In this document: in pieces, positions 15,801-24,739 of the stretch
How positions within the stretch are numbered: position 1 is the first letter of the stretch
Layout: each line of letters starts with the position of its first letter
From: Bacteroidales bacterium
GTDB taxonomy: Bacteria > Bacteroidota > Bacteroidia > Bacteroidales > UBA932
DNA length: 64,000 nt
Assembly: GCA_009774765.1 (NCBI GenBank)
Contig: VSOK01000007.1
Coordinates: forward strand, 13,670-77,669
Reading direction: 5' to 3'
The notes under the pieces: generated by a model
What the model saw: the letters and a program-made list of their open reading frames with translations, nothing else
Told to the model about the DNA's origin: nothing
Database searches by the model: none
Position numbers and translations under genes: made by a program

Positions 15801-17063
15801 ATGGGAAATAAGCGTCAATATTATATGTCCCTCGGGATGCTGGGGTGCCTGTTCTTCATTTTCGGTCTCGTCTCATGGGTAAACTCGATTCTGGTCCCTT
15901 ATTTTAAGGTGGCCTGTGAACTGAAAAGCGGGGTGCAGACCTATCTCGTGACATTTTCATTCTATATAGCATACCTTGTGATGACAATTCCGGCTTCTTT
16001 CCTGCTCAGGAAAGTCGGCTATAAGCGAGGTACGCTCATCGGGCTGTGGGTCATGGCGGCGGGAGCCCTGATGTTCTGGCCGGCCGCGCTCACGAGGACT
16101 TACGGTTTCTTTCTGTTGGCCCTGTTTACTATCGGTACCGCCCTTGCCATACTCCAGTCGGTGGCGAATCCGTTCGTGACCATCATCGGTCCCCATGAAA
16201 GCGCGGCAAAGCGTATAAGCGTCATGGGTATCTGCAACAAGTTCGCAGGCATCATAGCCCCTCTCCTCTTCGCGGCCCTCGTGATACGTCCGGAGGACAA
16301 GGCAATCATGGAGCAGGTGGAAGCCGGCCTTCTTGCCGGGGCCGCAAAGGACATGGCATTGGATGAAATGATAAGGGGAGTGATTGTCCCTTATGCAATA
16401 CTTTCCGTCATACTGTTCGTGTTCGGGATACTTTTCTACAAGTCTCCGATCAGGGACATAAATCCGGATATGGACAACCGCACGGCCGAAACAGGGGAGG
16501 CAAGGAAATCCGTGTGGCGTTATCCGTATCTTGTGCTTGGAGTGATCGCGCTGTTCGCCCATCTCGGAAGTCAGCAGATATCGGTCAGCACTATAATAGG
16601 TTATGCACAGGGCATGGGCATGAGCCTTGAGGCTGCAAAGGTGTTCCCGTCCTATACTCTGATATGCATATTGTCGGGATATCTTCTGGGAGTCATCGTG
16701 ATCCCGAAGCATATCACCCAGCAGAAAGCCCTTGTCGTCTGCACTGTCACGGGACTTATACTTTCCGTGCTTGTCTTCGTGCTTCCCCAGGAGGCTTCCA
16801 TCTGGAGCCTTGTCCTGCTTGGCATACCCAACTCTCTGATATATGCCGGGATATGGCCTCTCGCGATAAGGGGGCTTGGCAAATGGACGAGCATGGGGTC
16901 CTCGCTCCTTGTGATGGCCCTGTGCGGGAATGCAGTGCTGTCGCTCCTCTACGGCTATGTATCCGACCATATCGGCCTTCAGTCCTCCTACTGGCTTCTG
17001 ATACCTTGCTTTGTCTATATGGTGTTTTATGCAACTTACGGTTTCAAGATAGAAAAATGGTAA
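15801..17063 (+). CDS. MFS sugar permease, probable N-acetylglucosamine importer (NagP-like)
   Basis: This inner-membrane permease of 420 residues belongs to the FHS (fucose/glucose/galactose/GlcNAc) branch of the MFS, with about 12 helices. Typical parts are LGCLFFIFGLVSWVNSILVPYF in helix 1, FYIAYLVMTIPASFLLRKVGYKRG across helices 2-3, and LQSVANPFVTIIGP in helix 4. The substrate, GlcNAc or a related amino sugar, is inferred from the two following genes, nagA and a nagB-like gene. The nagA start codon lies inside its last codons (7-base overlap), so the two are translationally coupled. The frame extends to a TTG at 15759 inside the promoter; the ATG at 15801 is the true start. Confidence 0.87.
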   Translation: MGNKRQYYMSLGMLGCLFFIFGLVSWVNSILVPYFKVACELKSGVQTYLVTFSFYIAYLVMTIPASFLLRKVGYKRGTLIGLWVMAAGALMFWPAALTRTYGFFLLALFTIGTALAILQSVANPFVTIIGPHESAAKRISVMGICNKFAGIIAPLLFAALVIRPEDKAIMEQVEAGLLAGAAKDMALDEMIRGVIVPYAILSVILFVFGILFYKSPIRDINPDMDNRTAETGEARKSVWRYPYLVLGVIALFAHLGSQQISVSTIIGYAQGMGMSLEAAKVFPSYTLICILSGYLLGVIVIPKHITQQKALVVCTVTGLILSVLVFVLPQEASIWSLVLLGIPNSLIYAGIWPLAIRGLGKWTSMGSSLLVMALCGNAVLSLLYGYVSDHIGLQSSYWLLIPCFVYMVFYATYGFKIEKW

Positions 17064-18220
17064 CATCTATTGTAAACGGGAAAATCATTTTGCCCGACGG
17101 GATATGTTCCGGAGTCCTTGTAATGGACGGGGGAACTATAAAGGGGGTCGTTGACAATGTTCCTCCAGGTTCGGAGGTCATAGATGCCGAAGGCGACTAT
17201 GTCAGTCCCGGCTTTATCGACATGCACACTCATGGGGCCGGAGGCGCCGATTTCATGGACGGTACGGTCGGGGCCTATCTGACTGCTGCCAGGACACATG
17301 CCATGCACGGGACCACCCTCCTGTACCCCACGACCCTTACGAGCACGGACGAGGACCTGTATGACTCCTTTGAGACATACAGGAAAGCCGTGGCGGAGAA
17401 CCGTGACGGTGCCGCTTTCGGAGGGATGCACCTTGAAGGGCCTTATTTCAGTCCGCTGTTTGCCGGAGCGCAGGACCCGCGCTGGCTGAGATGCCCGAAG
17501 CGTGAGGAATATATGGAAATCCTGGAGCGTTGTCCGGACCTGGCAAGGTGGAGCTTCGCTCCGGAACTTGACGGAGCTTCCGAGTTCGCGGCGGAACTGA
17601 TGAAAAGGGGTATTGTGGCGTCCATCGGGCACACCAATGCCACTTTCGGTGAATGTGACGCCGCCTTCAGGGCAGGGGCGAGGCTTATGACGCATTTCTA
17701 TTCCTGCATGAGTACGGTCTCGCGCCGCAATGCCTTCCGGTTTGCCGGTACGGTTGAATACGGATATTGGCAGGACGGTATGGACGTGGAAATCATCGCG
17801 GACGGGATTCATGTTCCGGAAGACCTCCTGAAACTCCTTCTCAAGATAAAAGGTGTCGGAAAGGTATCATTGGTCACAGACTCTATGAGAGCCGCAGGTA
17901 TGCCTGAGGGTAAAAGCATCCTCGGCGGTCTGGCCGGAGGACAGGAAGTGATAGTTGAGGACGGGGTGGCCAAACTGATGGACAGGAGCGCGTTTGCCGG
18001 AAGCGTGGCCACTGCTGACCGTCTGGTGTCGACTATGGTGAAAACCGCAGGATGCGGCATATCGGATGCGGTCCGCATGCTCACGGCCAATCCCGCCGGT
18101 GTTATGGGAGTCTTGGACCGGAAAGGGACCATCGCCCCGGGCAAGGATGCGGATGTCGTGATATTCGATGAAGACATAAATGTCAGGAGGACAATAATCA
18201 ACGGAAACATAATTTATTGA
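17057..18220 (+). CDS. nagA: N-acetylglucosamine-6-phosphate deacetylase
   Basis: This cytoplasmic amidohydrolase of 387 residues removes acetate from GlcNAc-6-phosphate to give glucosamine-6-phosphate. Metal and substrate residues are visible in order: HTHGAGGADFMDG, the Glu in HLEGPYFSP, the His in IGHTNA, the His in THFYSC, the His in ADGIHV, and the catalytic Asp in VTDSMRAAG. It keeps an HxH pair near the N-terminus that E. coli NagA lacks. The length is normal for the family. The frame is open far upstream, but the ATG at 17057, overlapping the permease stop, is the only start that fits (MVTSIVNGKI). The nagB-like gene follows after 5 bp. Confidence 0.93.
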   Translation: MVTSIVNGKIILPDGICSGVLVMDGGTIKGVVDNVPPGSEVIDAEGDYVSPGFIDMHTHGAGGADFMDGTVGAYLTAARTHAMHGTTLLYPTTLTSTDEDLYDSFETYRKAVAENRDGAAFGGMHLEGPYFSPLFAGAQDPRWLRCPKREEYMEILERCPDLARWSFAPELDGASEFAAELMKRGIVASIGHTNATFGECDAAFRAGARLMTHFYSCMSTVSRRNAFRFAGTVEYGYWQDGMDVEIIADGIHVPEDLLKLLLKIKGVGKVSLVTDSMRAAGMPEGKSILGGLAGGQEVIVEDGVAKLMDRSAFAGSVATADRLVSTMVKTAGCGISDAVRMLTANPAGVMGVLDRKGTIAPGKDADVVIFDEDINVRRTIINGNIIY

Positions 18221-18225
18221 GAAAT

Positions 18226-18990
18226 ATGCTTATAAGAAATTTCAAGGCAGACCTTCTGGATGTCAGGGTATATGATACCCGCCTGAATATGGGAAAGGCG
18301 GCTGCCGATGATGTGGCGGCGTGCATAAAGAGGCTTCTTTCTGTCAAGGATGACATTTATATGATATTTGCGGCAGCACCGTCGCAGAATGAATTCCTGT
18401 CGGCCTTTGCGGATAATGATGGGATAGAATGGAGCAGGATACATGCACTCCACATGGATGAATATGTGAATCTTCCTTCAGATGCCCCGCAGGGGTTCGG
18501 GAACTTCCTCCGTTCAGCCATTTTTGACAAGGTGCCTTTCGCGAGCGTGGACTATATCGGCTCCGATGCGGCTCCGGAAGAGGCTTGCAGAAGATATACG
18601 GAGATTTTGGACTCCGTGACGGTGGATATCGTGTGTATGGGAATCGGGGAGAACGGACATATCGCATTCAATGACCCCCATGTGGCCGACTTCAATGATC
18701 CCCTTAAGGTCAAGAAGGTGGACCTGGATGAGAAATGCAGGCTTCAGCAGGTGCATGACGGATGTTTCGGAGACATCTCCGAGGTTCCGGAATACGCGAT
18801 AACCCTGACTGTCCCTGCTATGTGTGCCGCGGATAACCTTTTCTGCATCGTCCCGGCCTCCACGAAGGCAAATGCCGTCAAGGAGACGGTCTGCGGGCCC
18901 GTATCCGAAACCTGCCCAGCCTCCATCCTCAGGACGCATAGCAATGCGGTCCTCTATACCGATGCGGACAGTTCAAGATATCTAATTTAA
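18226..18990 (+). CDS. NagB-like glucosamine-6-phosphate deaminase/isomerase
   Basis: This cytoplasmic sugar-phosphate isomerase of the NagB/6-phosphogluconolactonase superfamily has 254 residues. In this locus it should convert glucosamine-6-phosphate to fructose-6-phosphate and ammonia. MDEYVN corresponds to the LNMDEY motif with the catalytic Asp72 of E. coli NagB. The second motif reads GIGENGHIAFNDP where E. coli has GVGNDGHIAFNEP: the position of Asp141 is Asn and that of Glu148 is Asp, while His143 is kept. This defines a variant subfamily whose exact substrate could differ, for example another amino sugar phosphate. A TTG at 18217 overlapping the nagA stop is an alternative start. Confidence 0.8.
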   Translation: MLIRNFKADLLDVRVYDTRLNMGKAAADDVAACIKRLLSVKDDIYMIFAAAPSQNEFLSAFADNDGIEWSRIHALHMDEYVNLPSDAPQGFGNFLRSAIFDKVPFASVDYIGSDAAPEEACRRYTEILDSVTVDIVCMGIGENGHIAFNDPHVADFNDPLKVKKVDLDEKCRLQQVHDGCFGDISEVPEYAITLTVPAMCAADNLFCIVPASTKANAVKETVCGPVSETCPASILRTHSNAVLYTDADSSRYLI

Positions 18991-18995
18991 ATGCT

Positions 18996-20522
18996 ATGGG
19001 ACCGTATTGTAAAATTGTCGGGCTATTGCTCTTTTTGACTGTCTTTCTGGAGTCGCAGGCCAAAGATTTTGCAGTCAAGGCTGCATATCTGGATTTTCGC
19101 ACCCAGGTGATGACACTTCACGCAATGAAAGGATTTGCGGATGATGTCGCGACACGAGGGCTTAACGCCATTGTCTTGGAGTACGAGGCTACATTCCCGT
19201 TTCAGGAGAACCTTACCCTGAGAAACCGTTATGCCTTTTCTGAGGCGGAAATAAGGGAATTCATTGACTACTGTTCCGGGATTGGAGTGGAGGTTATTCC
19301 TCTTCAGAACTGTTTCGGGCATGCGGAGTACATCCTCAGGCATGAACGATATGCTTCTCTGAAAGAAAACCGCAAGGACTGCTCGCAGGTATGCCCTATG
19401 AAGATAGAGGAGGCGACGAAGGTCTTCAGGAGCATTTTTGGCGAGGTGGCCGCCATGCACCCTTCCATGTATATCCATATAGGTTGTGACGAGACCAGAC
19501 TCTTGGGGCATTGTGCGAAGTGCAGGGAAGTGGTCAGGACATCAGGGATATCCAAACTTTATGTTGATTATGTCACAAGTATGTGCAATATTGTAACTGA
19601 ACTTGGAAAAACTCCCATGATATGGGCTGACATAATACTCAAACATCCGGAAGCCCTTTCCTCATTACCTGACAATGTGGTAATCGTGGACTGGAACTAT
19701 GGATGGAAGCCGGACCATTTCGGCAAGATGGAAAACATAGAAAAGTCCGGACATCCTGTCTGGGGCGCAAGTTCCCTTCGTTCACATCCGGATAATCTCT
19801 ATCTGATACAATGGAGGAAGCATCTTGACAACATTTTCGATTATTCTGACTATGCTGCGAGTCATGGTTTCCAAGGATTTATAAACACTTCGTGGTCCAC
19901 GTCGGGAACATACGGGTACATCTATGATGACCGCGAAGAGGTCGTTGATATGCAGCCGGTCAGGGAGGTCTATCCTCAAAATGGTTTTGATATGCTTGAC
20001 GAGGCGTATGCTTCTGCCATCTCCGGGAAGCATAAGGATCCGGAAATGTTCTTGGATGATTATTGCCGTATTCGTCTCGGTTTGGCCAGAGCGGAAGATA
20101 TCGCTTCAGTAAAAGCATATTTCAACATGAAACAAGCTCCTGTCTATGCACTTGGCGGATGTCCGGACAGTATCCGAGGAGAGTTGGACAAATGTCTTGA
20201 AGTCCGGAGATGTTTCATGGAAGTGGTGTTCCCGCCACAGGCCAAGGCAATTGCGGAGCATCTTGAACTTATGCTGGATATACGTATAAACTATTTGAAG
20301 TTCAAACTGGTCGAGGCCAATGTGGAGTCGGATTTGTTCACTATGGACACTCTCGGGCCTTTGCTTGACGAATTGCGTTTGACTGTCTCGGAGTGCGAGA
20401 AGTTGAGGAAAAGATTTTTTGTGCTTCACAATGGATATCTGAAAGACCCTCGGAAGGCATTCGATGAATGGACTTATTACGGAAAGATGAAAAACCTGAT
20501 ATCCACACTCGGGAATATGTAA
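18996..20522 (+). CDS. GH20-like beta-N-acetylhexosaminidase, exported
   Basis: This glycosidase of 508 residues has an N-terminal signal peptide (I-V-G-L-L-L-F-L-T-V-F-L-E-S-Q-A) and a GH20-type TIM barrel. The pattern YIHIGCDET carries the Asp165-Glu166 pair that GH20 enzymes use for substrate-assisted catalysis on GlcNAc or GalNAc linkages. GVEVIPLQNCFGHAEYIL fits the strand 3-4 region and MIWADIIL the later barrel strands. It lacks the usual N-terminal GH20b domain. Following directly on nagP, nagA and nagB-like, it probably releases GlcNAc in the periplasm for import. Substrate preference (chitooligosaccharide, N-glycan or mucin) is not determined. Confidence 0.82.
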   Translation: MGPYCKIVGLLLFLTVFLESQAKDFAVKAAYLDFRTQVMTLHAMKGFADDVATRGLNAIVLEYEATFPFQENLTLRNRYAFSEAEIREFIDYCSGIGVEVIPLQNCFGHAEYILRHERYASLKENRKDCSQVCPMKIEEATKVFRSIFGEVAAMHPSMYIHIGCDETRLLGHCAKCREVVRTSGISKLYVDYVTSMCNIVTELGKTPMIWADIILKHPEALSSLPDNVVIVDWNYGWKPDHFGKMENIEKSGHPVWGASSLRSHPDNLYLIQWRKHLDNIFDYSDYAASHGFQGFINTSWSTSGTYGYIYDDREEVVDMQPVREVYPQNGFDMLDEAYASAISGKHKDPEMFLDDYCRIRLGLARAEDIASVKAYFNMKQAPVYALGGCPDSIRGELDKCLEVRRCFMEVVFPPQAKAIAEHLELMLDIRINYLKFKLVEANVESDLFTMDTLGPLLDELRLTVSECEKLRKRFFVLHNGYLKDPRKAFDEWTYYGKMKNLISTLGNM

Positions 20523-20542
20523 CAACCAATCAATACACTGAA

Positions 20543-21646
20543 ATGAATAACTTGAATAATCTTAAAATGTTGAGCCTGCTTTTGTCCGCATGTTTTGCGA
20601 CTGCGTCCTGTGTCTCCGACAAGGTGGAAATGGGACCTACTATCGACGAGATAGATATCATTGAAAAGGACCATACTGATGATTCGCCTGAAATCGGATA
20701 TGAAGAATGTCTTGGGCTGGCCCAAGTGACGGAGCTTATGGCTCAGAAAGCCATTGCATATACCGAGGCTTCACAGAATACGGACAAGACTCTTCTGAAC
20801 TGCGTCTATGTCTATGCTCCTACTGTGGAGAAATATAAGGATGCTCCGGAGAAACTTGCTGCAAGGATATCCCTGCTCGGATTCAAGGGGGTGTATCTTA
20901 GTCCTGGAGGGAAAAGGCTGACTACTGCCGACAATTGGCTGAGGACCTTCATCTCCACATGCAGTGACCTTGCAATGGAAGTATATGCGACATATTATGA
21001 GGATCCTACGGTCTTTGTAAGCGAAGCTGCGGCTGACGATTGTCTGAACAAAGTGATGCTCTATAACAGGAGTGTCACCTACAAGGAACGCTTTGCAGGA
21101 ATTTCCGCAGACCTTGAACCTCATACGATAAAGAAGGATATCGGGTTGGGATGGATATGGAACACCAATGAGCATAATGGTATCGGCGGGCAGAATGACA
21201 ATCTTTTGAAAGTCACGATTGACAGGCTTCGCTATGCCGGCAAGAAACTACATCCGGCCGGACTGAAACTGCATGAAGCTATCTGGTGTCATTATCAGGA
21301 AATGTATGAAGACGGTAAAGTCTCCCATGGTGATATCGGTCATTTCGTGAATGTGTGTGATTGGGTGTCACTTATGGCATATCGCAGCACCACTGACAGG
21401 GTATGGGATATAAGCACGCCGAGTATGGACGCATGCGAAAAGGCAAAGGCGATAAACATCTGCGTGAAGACGGCCACGAACGACGAGGCCTCTACCACGC
21501 TCCAGCCTAACGGGTGGAAAGCCCTGCTTGATACAATGGCTGAATTGAAAAGGAGAGGGATGGAATATGAGTGCTTCAACGGATTGGACATGTTTACATA
21601 TGAAGCTCTTGAGACTATGTGGGAGTGGATTAATGACAAGAACTAA
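20543..21646 (+). CDS. GH18-like TIM-barrel lipoprotein
   Basis: This lipoprotein of 367 residues has a lipobox near ATASC, placing it on a membrane, probably the outer membrane. The region FAGISADLEPHT aligns with the GH18 signature DGxDxDxE: the last Asp and the catalytic Glu are kept while the two earlier Asp positions are Ala and Ser. WVSLMAYR fits the GH18 strand-6 motif with Met and Tyr, and GLDMFTYEALETMWEW closes the barrel. I infer a chitinase or endo-beta-N-acetylglucosaminidase-like fold with altered active-site Asp residues, so it may be an active divergent enzyme or a glycan-binding protein. It lies between GH20 and susC. The ATG at 20543 fits the signal peptide; the frame upstream overlaps GH20. 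Confidence 0.6.
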   Translation: MNNLNNLKMLSLLLSACFATASCVSDKVEMGPTIDEIDIIEKDHTDDSPEIGYEECLGLAQVTELMAQKAIAYTEASQNTDKTLLNCVYVYAPTVEKYKDAPEKLAARISLLGFKGVYLSPGGKRLTTADNWLRTFISTCSDLAMEVYATYYEDPTVFVSEAAADDCLNKVMLYNRSVTYKERFAGISADLEPHTIKKDIGLGWIWNTNEHNGIGGQNDNLLKVTIDRLRYAGKKLHPAGLKLHEAIWCHYQEMYEDGKVSHGDIGHFVNVCDWVSLMAYRSTTDRVWDISTPSMDACEKAKAINICVKTATNDEASTTLQPNGWKALLDTMAELKRRGMEYECFNGLDMFTYEALETMWEWINDKN

Positions 21647-21657
21647 ACAGTGCTGAA

Positions 21658-24600
21658 ATGAATGTATTATACAAAATATCTCTGACCGTATGTCTGTTTC
21701 TGATGCCTATGGTCGGATTCGGACAGACTCGCAACATAAGTGGTGTTGTCCTTGAAGATACTGACAAGGGAGCTTTCCCTGTCGTTGGTGCCGGTGTTAT
21801 GGTCAAGGGTACCTCCAATGGTACTGTTACTGCGGAAGACGGCAGTTTCTCTATATCTGTGTCTGCGAAAGACATTTTGGAAATCAGCTCTTTGGGTTAT
21901 GAAACGAAAGAGCTGACTGTATCGGGGAGAAGCTATTATGAGATTTATATGGAACCGGAAACCATGATGCTCGACCAGCTGGTTGTCGTCGGCTACGGTT
22001 CGATGAAGAAAAGTGACCTTGCCACTTCGATAACTTCTGTAAATACGGAGGACATGAAAATATTTCCATCGTCCTCTGCCGCGGAAATGCTGCGTGGAAG
22101 GGCGGCGGGTGTCACTGTCACAAGCGGCTCGGGTCGTCCGGGTTCCGTTCCTTCTATTCAGATTCGTGGTACAAGGTCGATATCTGCAAGCAATACTCCT
22201 CTCTATGTCATTGACGGCAACGTAGCTTCGGATACAGAGTTCGCCATGATCAATGCAGGTGACATAGAGTCCATAGAAATATTGAAGGATGCCGCTTCGC
22301 AGGCTATATATGGTGCACGTGCAAGCGACGGTGTCATCCTTGTAACTACAAAACGGGGCAAAGCGGGGGAGAGTACCGTGTCATACAGCGGATATGTCGG
22401 AGTGCAGACGCTTCACAGGAATTTTGATTTCTATGATACCGACGAATACATCGCAATGCGTCGTGAAGCGGTGGCGCATGACATGGGTATAATAGATGCT
22501 ACTTCTGTCCCTATTTCCACCGTGCTTGCCGATGACGTTATGGCTGAAGTCTACAAGAGCGGTGAGTTTGTCGATTGGGAAAGCCTGATGTTCAAGAAGG
22601 CGGCCTTGTACCATAGTCATGAACTGAGCTTCAAGGGCGGTACCGACAAACTGAAGGCTATGGCCAGCGTCGGTTATTTCAATCAGGATGGAATTATGAA
22701 AATCAATTCCGGTTATGAGAGGCTGAGCGCCAGGCTCAATCTTGACTATGAAGTGAAGAAGTGGTTGAAGATAGGAGCGAACACATCTTTCGGCTTTTCG
22801 CGACGGGATATTGAAAACGGAGCTTATTACCAGTTCATTACAAGGTCCCCTCTTTCCAGGATCTATGACAAGAACGGTGAATATGTTCCATACATCAACG
22901 GCAACAAGGACACGAATCCTATCTATAGTGCCCTCCATGACTTCCATGAAGAGAAGACCAACAATTACAGGATAAACGCGTTTGCAGACATAATGCCTTT
23001 CAAAGGTTTCACATATAGGTTCAATGTGTCCTATTACAACAGGGTGAGCGAAAACGGGCATTCGAGGGATTCATATTATCCGAACGGTGGAGGCTCCACG
23101 GCTTCCATAGATAATGTTACAAATGCGCAGACTCTGATAGAGAACTCGATGAATTACAATGTTCCTATCCGGAATGAAGCCCATAGGCTGAACTTGACGG
23201 CAGTGCAGTCCGTGGACATGTCATTGCGTAAGACGCTCGGGTATTCAGTCGAGAACCTTCCTGTGGACAAGACATACAATTACATAGCCAACGGTGAGGT
23301 GACGGGCCAAAGGAGGCAGTATTCTGAAAATAATCTTGTTTCTTTCATGATCCGAGCCCAATATAATCTCATGGAGAGGTACTTGTTCAATGTGGCTGTA
23401 CGAAGGGACGGCTCCAGCCGCTTCGGGGCAGGGAACAAATGGGGAACATTCCCGTCATTCGCGTTTGCATGGCGTCTGTCCCAGGAAAATTTCCTCAAGA
23501 ATGCCTCCTGGCTCAACAATCTGAAACTAAGGGCCAGCTACGGTATAGTGGGGAACCAGAATGGAATTGACAACTATGCAACCCTTGGAGTGGCGAAACC
23601 TATGCCCGGGGAGTTCGGTGACATTTACTATATGGGATATCTTCCTGGTATGGAACTTCCGAACAAGAATCTGAAGTGGGAGCAATCCGCGACGGCCAAT
23701 GTGGGACTTGATTTCGGTTTCCTTGACAACAGGATTTCCGGTACTGTGGAATATTACAATACAAGGACAACCAACCTTCTTGTATCAAGGGCCCTTAACG
23801 CATCTCTCGGCTACACTTCCATGCTTGACAACCTCGGCGAGACGAGAAGCCAGGGAGTGGATTTCAACGCCAATTTTGACATAATAAGGAAAGAAGGTCT
23901 CAACTGGAGCATTTCCACAAACCTCAGTGTCTTTGAAAACAGGATAGTCAAGATAGATGACAGGAAGGACGAGAACGGACACTATGTGAGCCAGCCGGGT
24001 AACGGCTGGATAATCGGTGCTCCTGTAAATGTCTATTATGACTATAAGTCTGACGGTATATACCAGTATGATGACTTCAATGTGTATAGTGACAGGGGCA
24101 ATCTGTATTATGAACTTAAGCCGACAGTGGATTCCGATGGGGATGGTGTCATGGATGCTGTCCTTGCACGTAACGATGTCGTGGAGCCTGGAAGCGTGAA
24201 GCTTCGCGACGTGAACTGCGACGGTAAGATAAATGAGGATGACAGGGTCGTATATAAGCGTGATCCTGATGCGACTCTTTCCATTTCCACGAATCTGAGT
24301 TGGAAAGGCTTTGACTTCTATATGGACTGGTATGCCGTGATGGGAGGATATATCCTCAACCCTCTTATGTATGACGGGGAATATGGCGGGAACCTCAGGG
24401 GAAAGGCCAATGGTATGAAAGTGGACTATTGGACTCCATATCGTCCTTCAAAGAGTTTTCCCCGTCCATCTTTCGGTTCGGATATCCCTTATATGAAGAC
24501 AATGGCATATCAGGACGCATCGTATGTCAGACTACGCACCTTGCAGATAGGCTACACCATTCCGAAGAAGGCCTTGGACAAGATCTGGATTCAAAATTTG

Positions 24601-24726
24601 AGATTCTATGTGACGGCAACTAACTTGCTGACTTTCACAAAGGTACTTTCATATAGTCCTGAAGTGACCGGAAATCTCTATCCTGAGCCCCATCAGACCG
24701 TGTTCGGTGTAAACATTACTTTCTAA
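21658..24726 (+). CDS. SusC/RagA-type TonB-dependent outer-membrane transporter
   Basis: This TonB-dependent porin of 1022 residues imports glycan fragments across the outer membrane using TonB energy. It has a signal peptide, an N-terminal carboxypeptidase-like domain (ISGVVLEDTDKGAFPVVGAG, then DGSFSIS), a TonB-box-like DQLVVVGYGS, and a plug domain with the SusC marks VTVTSGSGRPG, IQIRGTRSI and PLYVIDG, followed by EILKDAASQAIYGARASDGVILVTTKRG, before the 22-strand barrel ending in an aromatic residue (Phe). It starts 11 bp after the GH18-like gene and is followed by susD at 13 bp. The cargo is probably a GlcNAc-containing oligosaccharide, judging from the genes upstream. Confidence 0.97.
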   Translation: MNVLYKISLTVCLFLMPMVGFGQTRNISGVVLEDTDKGAFPVVGAGVMVKGTSNGTVTAEDGSFSISVSAKDILEISSLGYETKELTVSGRSYYEIYMEPETMMLDQLVVVGYGSMKKSDLATSITSVNTEDMKIFPSSSAAEMLRGRAAGVTVTSGSGRPGSVPSIQIRGTRSISASNTPLYVIDGNVASDTEFAMINAGDIESIEILKDAASQAIYGARASDGVILVTTKRGKAGESTVSYSGYVGVQTLHRNFDFYDTDEYIAMRREAVAHDMGIIDATSVPISTVLADDVMAEVYKSGEFVDWESLMFKKAALYHSHELSFKGGTDKLKAMASVGYFNQDGIMKINSGYERLSARLNLDYEVKKWLKIGANTSFGFSRRDIENGAYYQFITRSPLSRIYDKNGEYVPYINGNKDTNPIYSALHDFHEEKTNNYRINAFADIMPFKGFTYRFNVSYYNRVSENGHSRDSYYPNGGGSTASIDNVTNAQTLIENSMNYNVPIRNEAHRLNLTAVQSVDMSLRKTLGYSVENLPVDKTYNYIANGEVTGQRRQYSENNLVSFMIRAQYNLMERYLFNVAVRRDGSSRFGAGNKWGTFPSFAFAWRLSQENFLKNASWLNNLKLRASYGIVGNQNGIDNYATLGVAKPMPGEFGDIYYMGYLPGMELPNKNLKWEQSATANVGLDFGFLDNRISGTVEYYNTRTTNLLVSRALNASLGYTSMLDNLGETRSQGVDFNANFDIIRKEGLNWSISTNLSVFENRIVKIDDRKDENGHYVSQPGNGWIIGAPVNVYYDYKSDGIYQYDDFNVYSDRGNLYYELKPTVDSDGDGVMDAVLARNDVVEPGSVKLRDVNCDGKINEDDRVVYKRDPDATLSISTNLSWKGFDFYMDWYAVMGGYILNPLMYDGEYGGNLRGKANGMKVDYWTPYRPSKSFPRPSFGSDIPYMKTMAYQDASYVRLRTLQIGYTIPKKALDKIWIQNLRFYVTATNLLTFTKVLSYSPEVTGNLYPEPHQTVFGVNITF

Positions 24727-24739
24727 CAGCATTATTGAG

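Noticed and set aside
16664..17056. Upstream extension of the nagA frame
   Set aside because: The added residues show no deacetylase similarity and lie within the permease gene; the ATG at 17057 matches the family start.
15957..17066. Long minus-strand open frame of 369 codons opposite the NagP-like permease
   Set aside because: It mirrors a well-supported MFS gene, has no recognised domain and is rich in His/Arg/Gly as expected for an antisense shadow.
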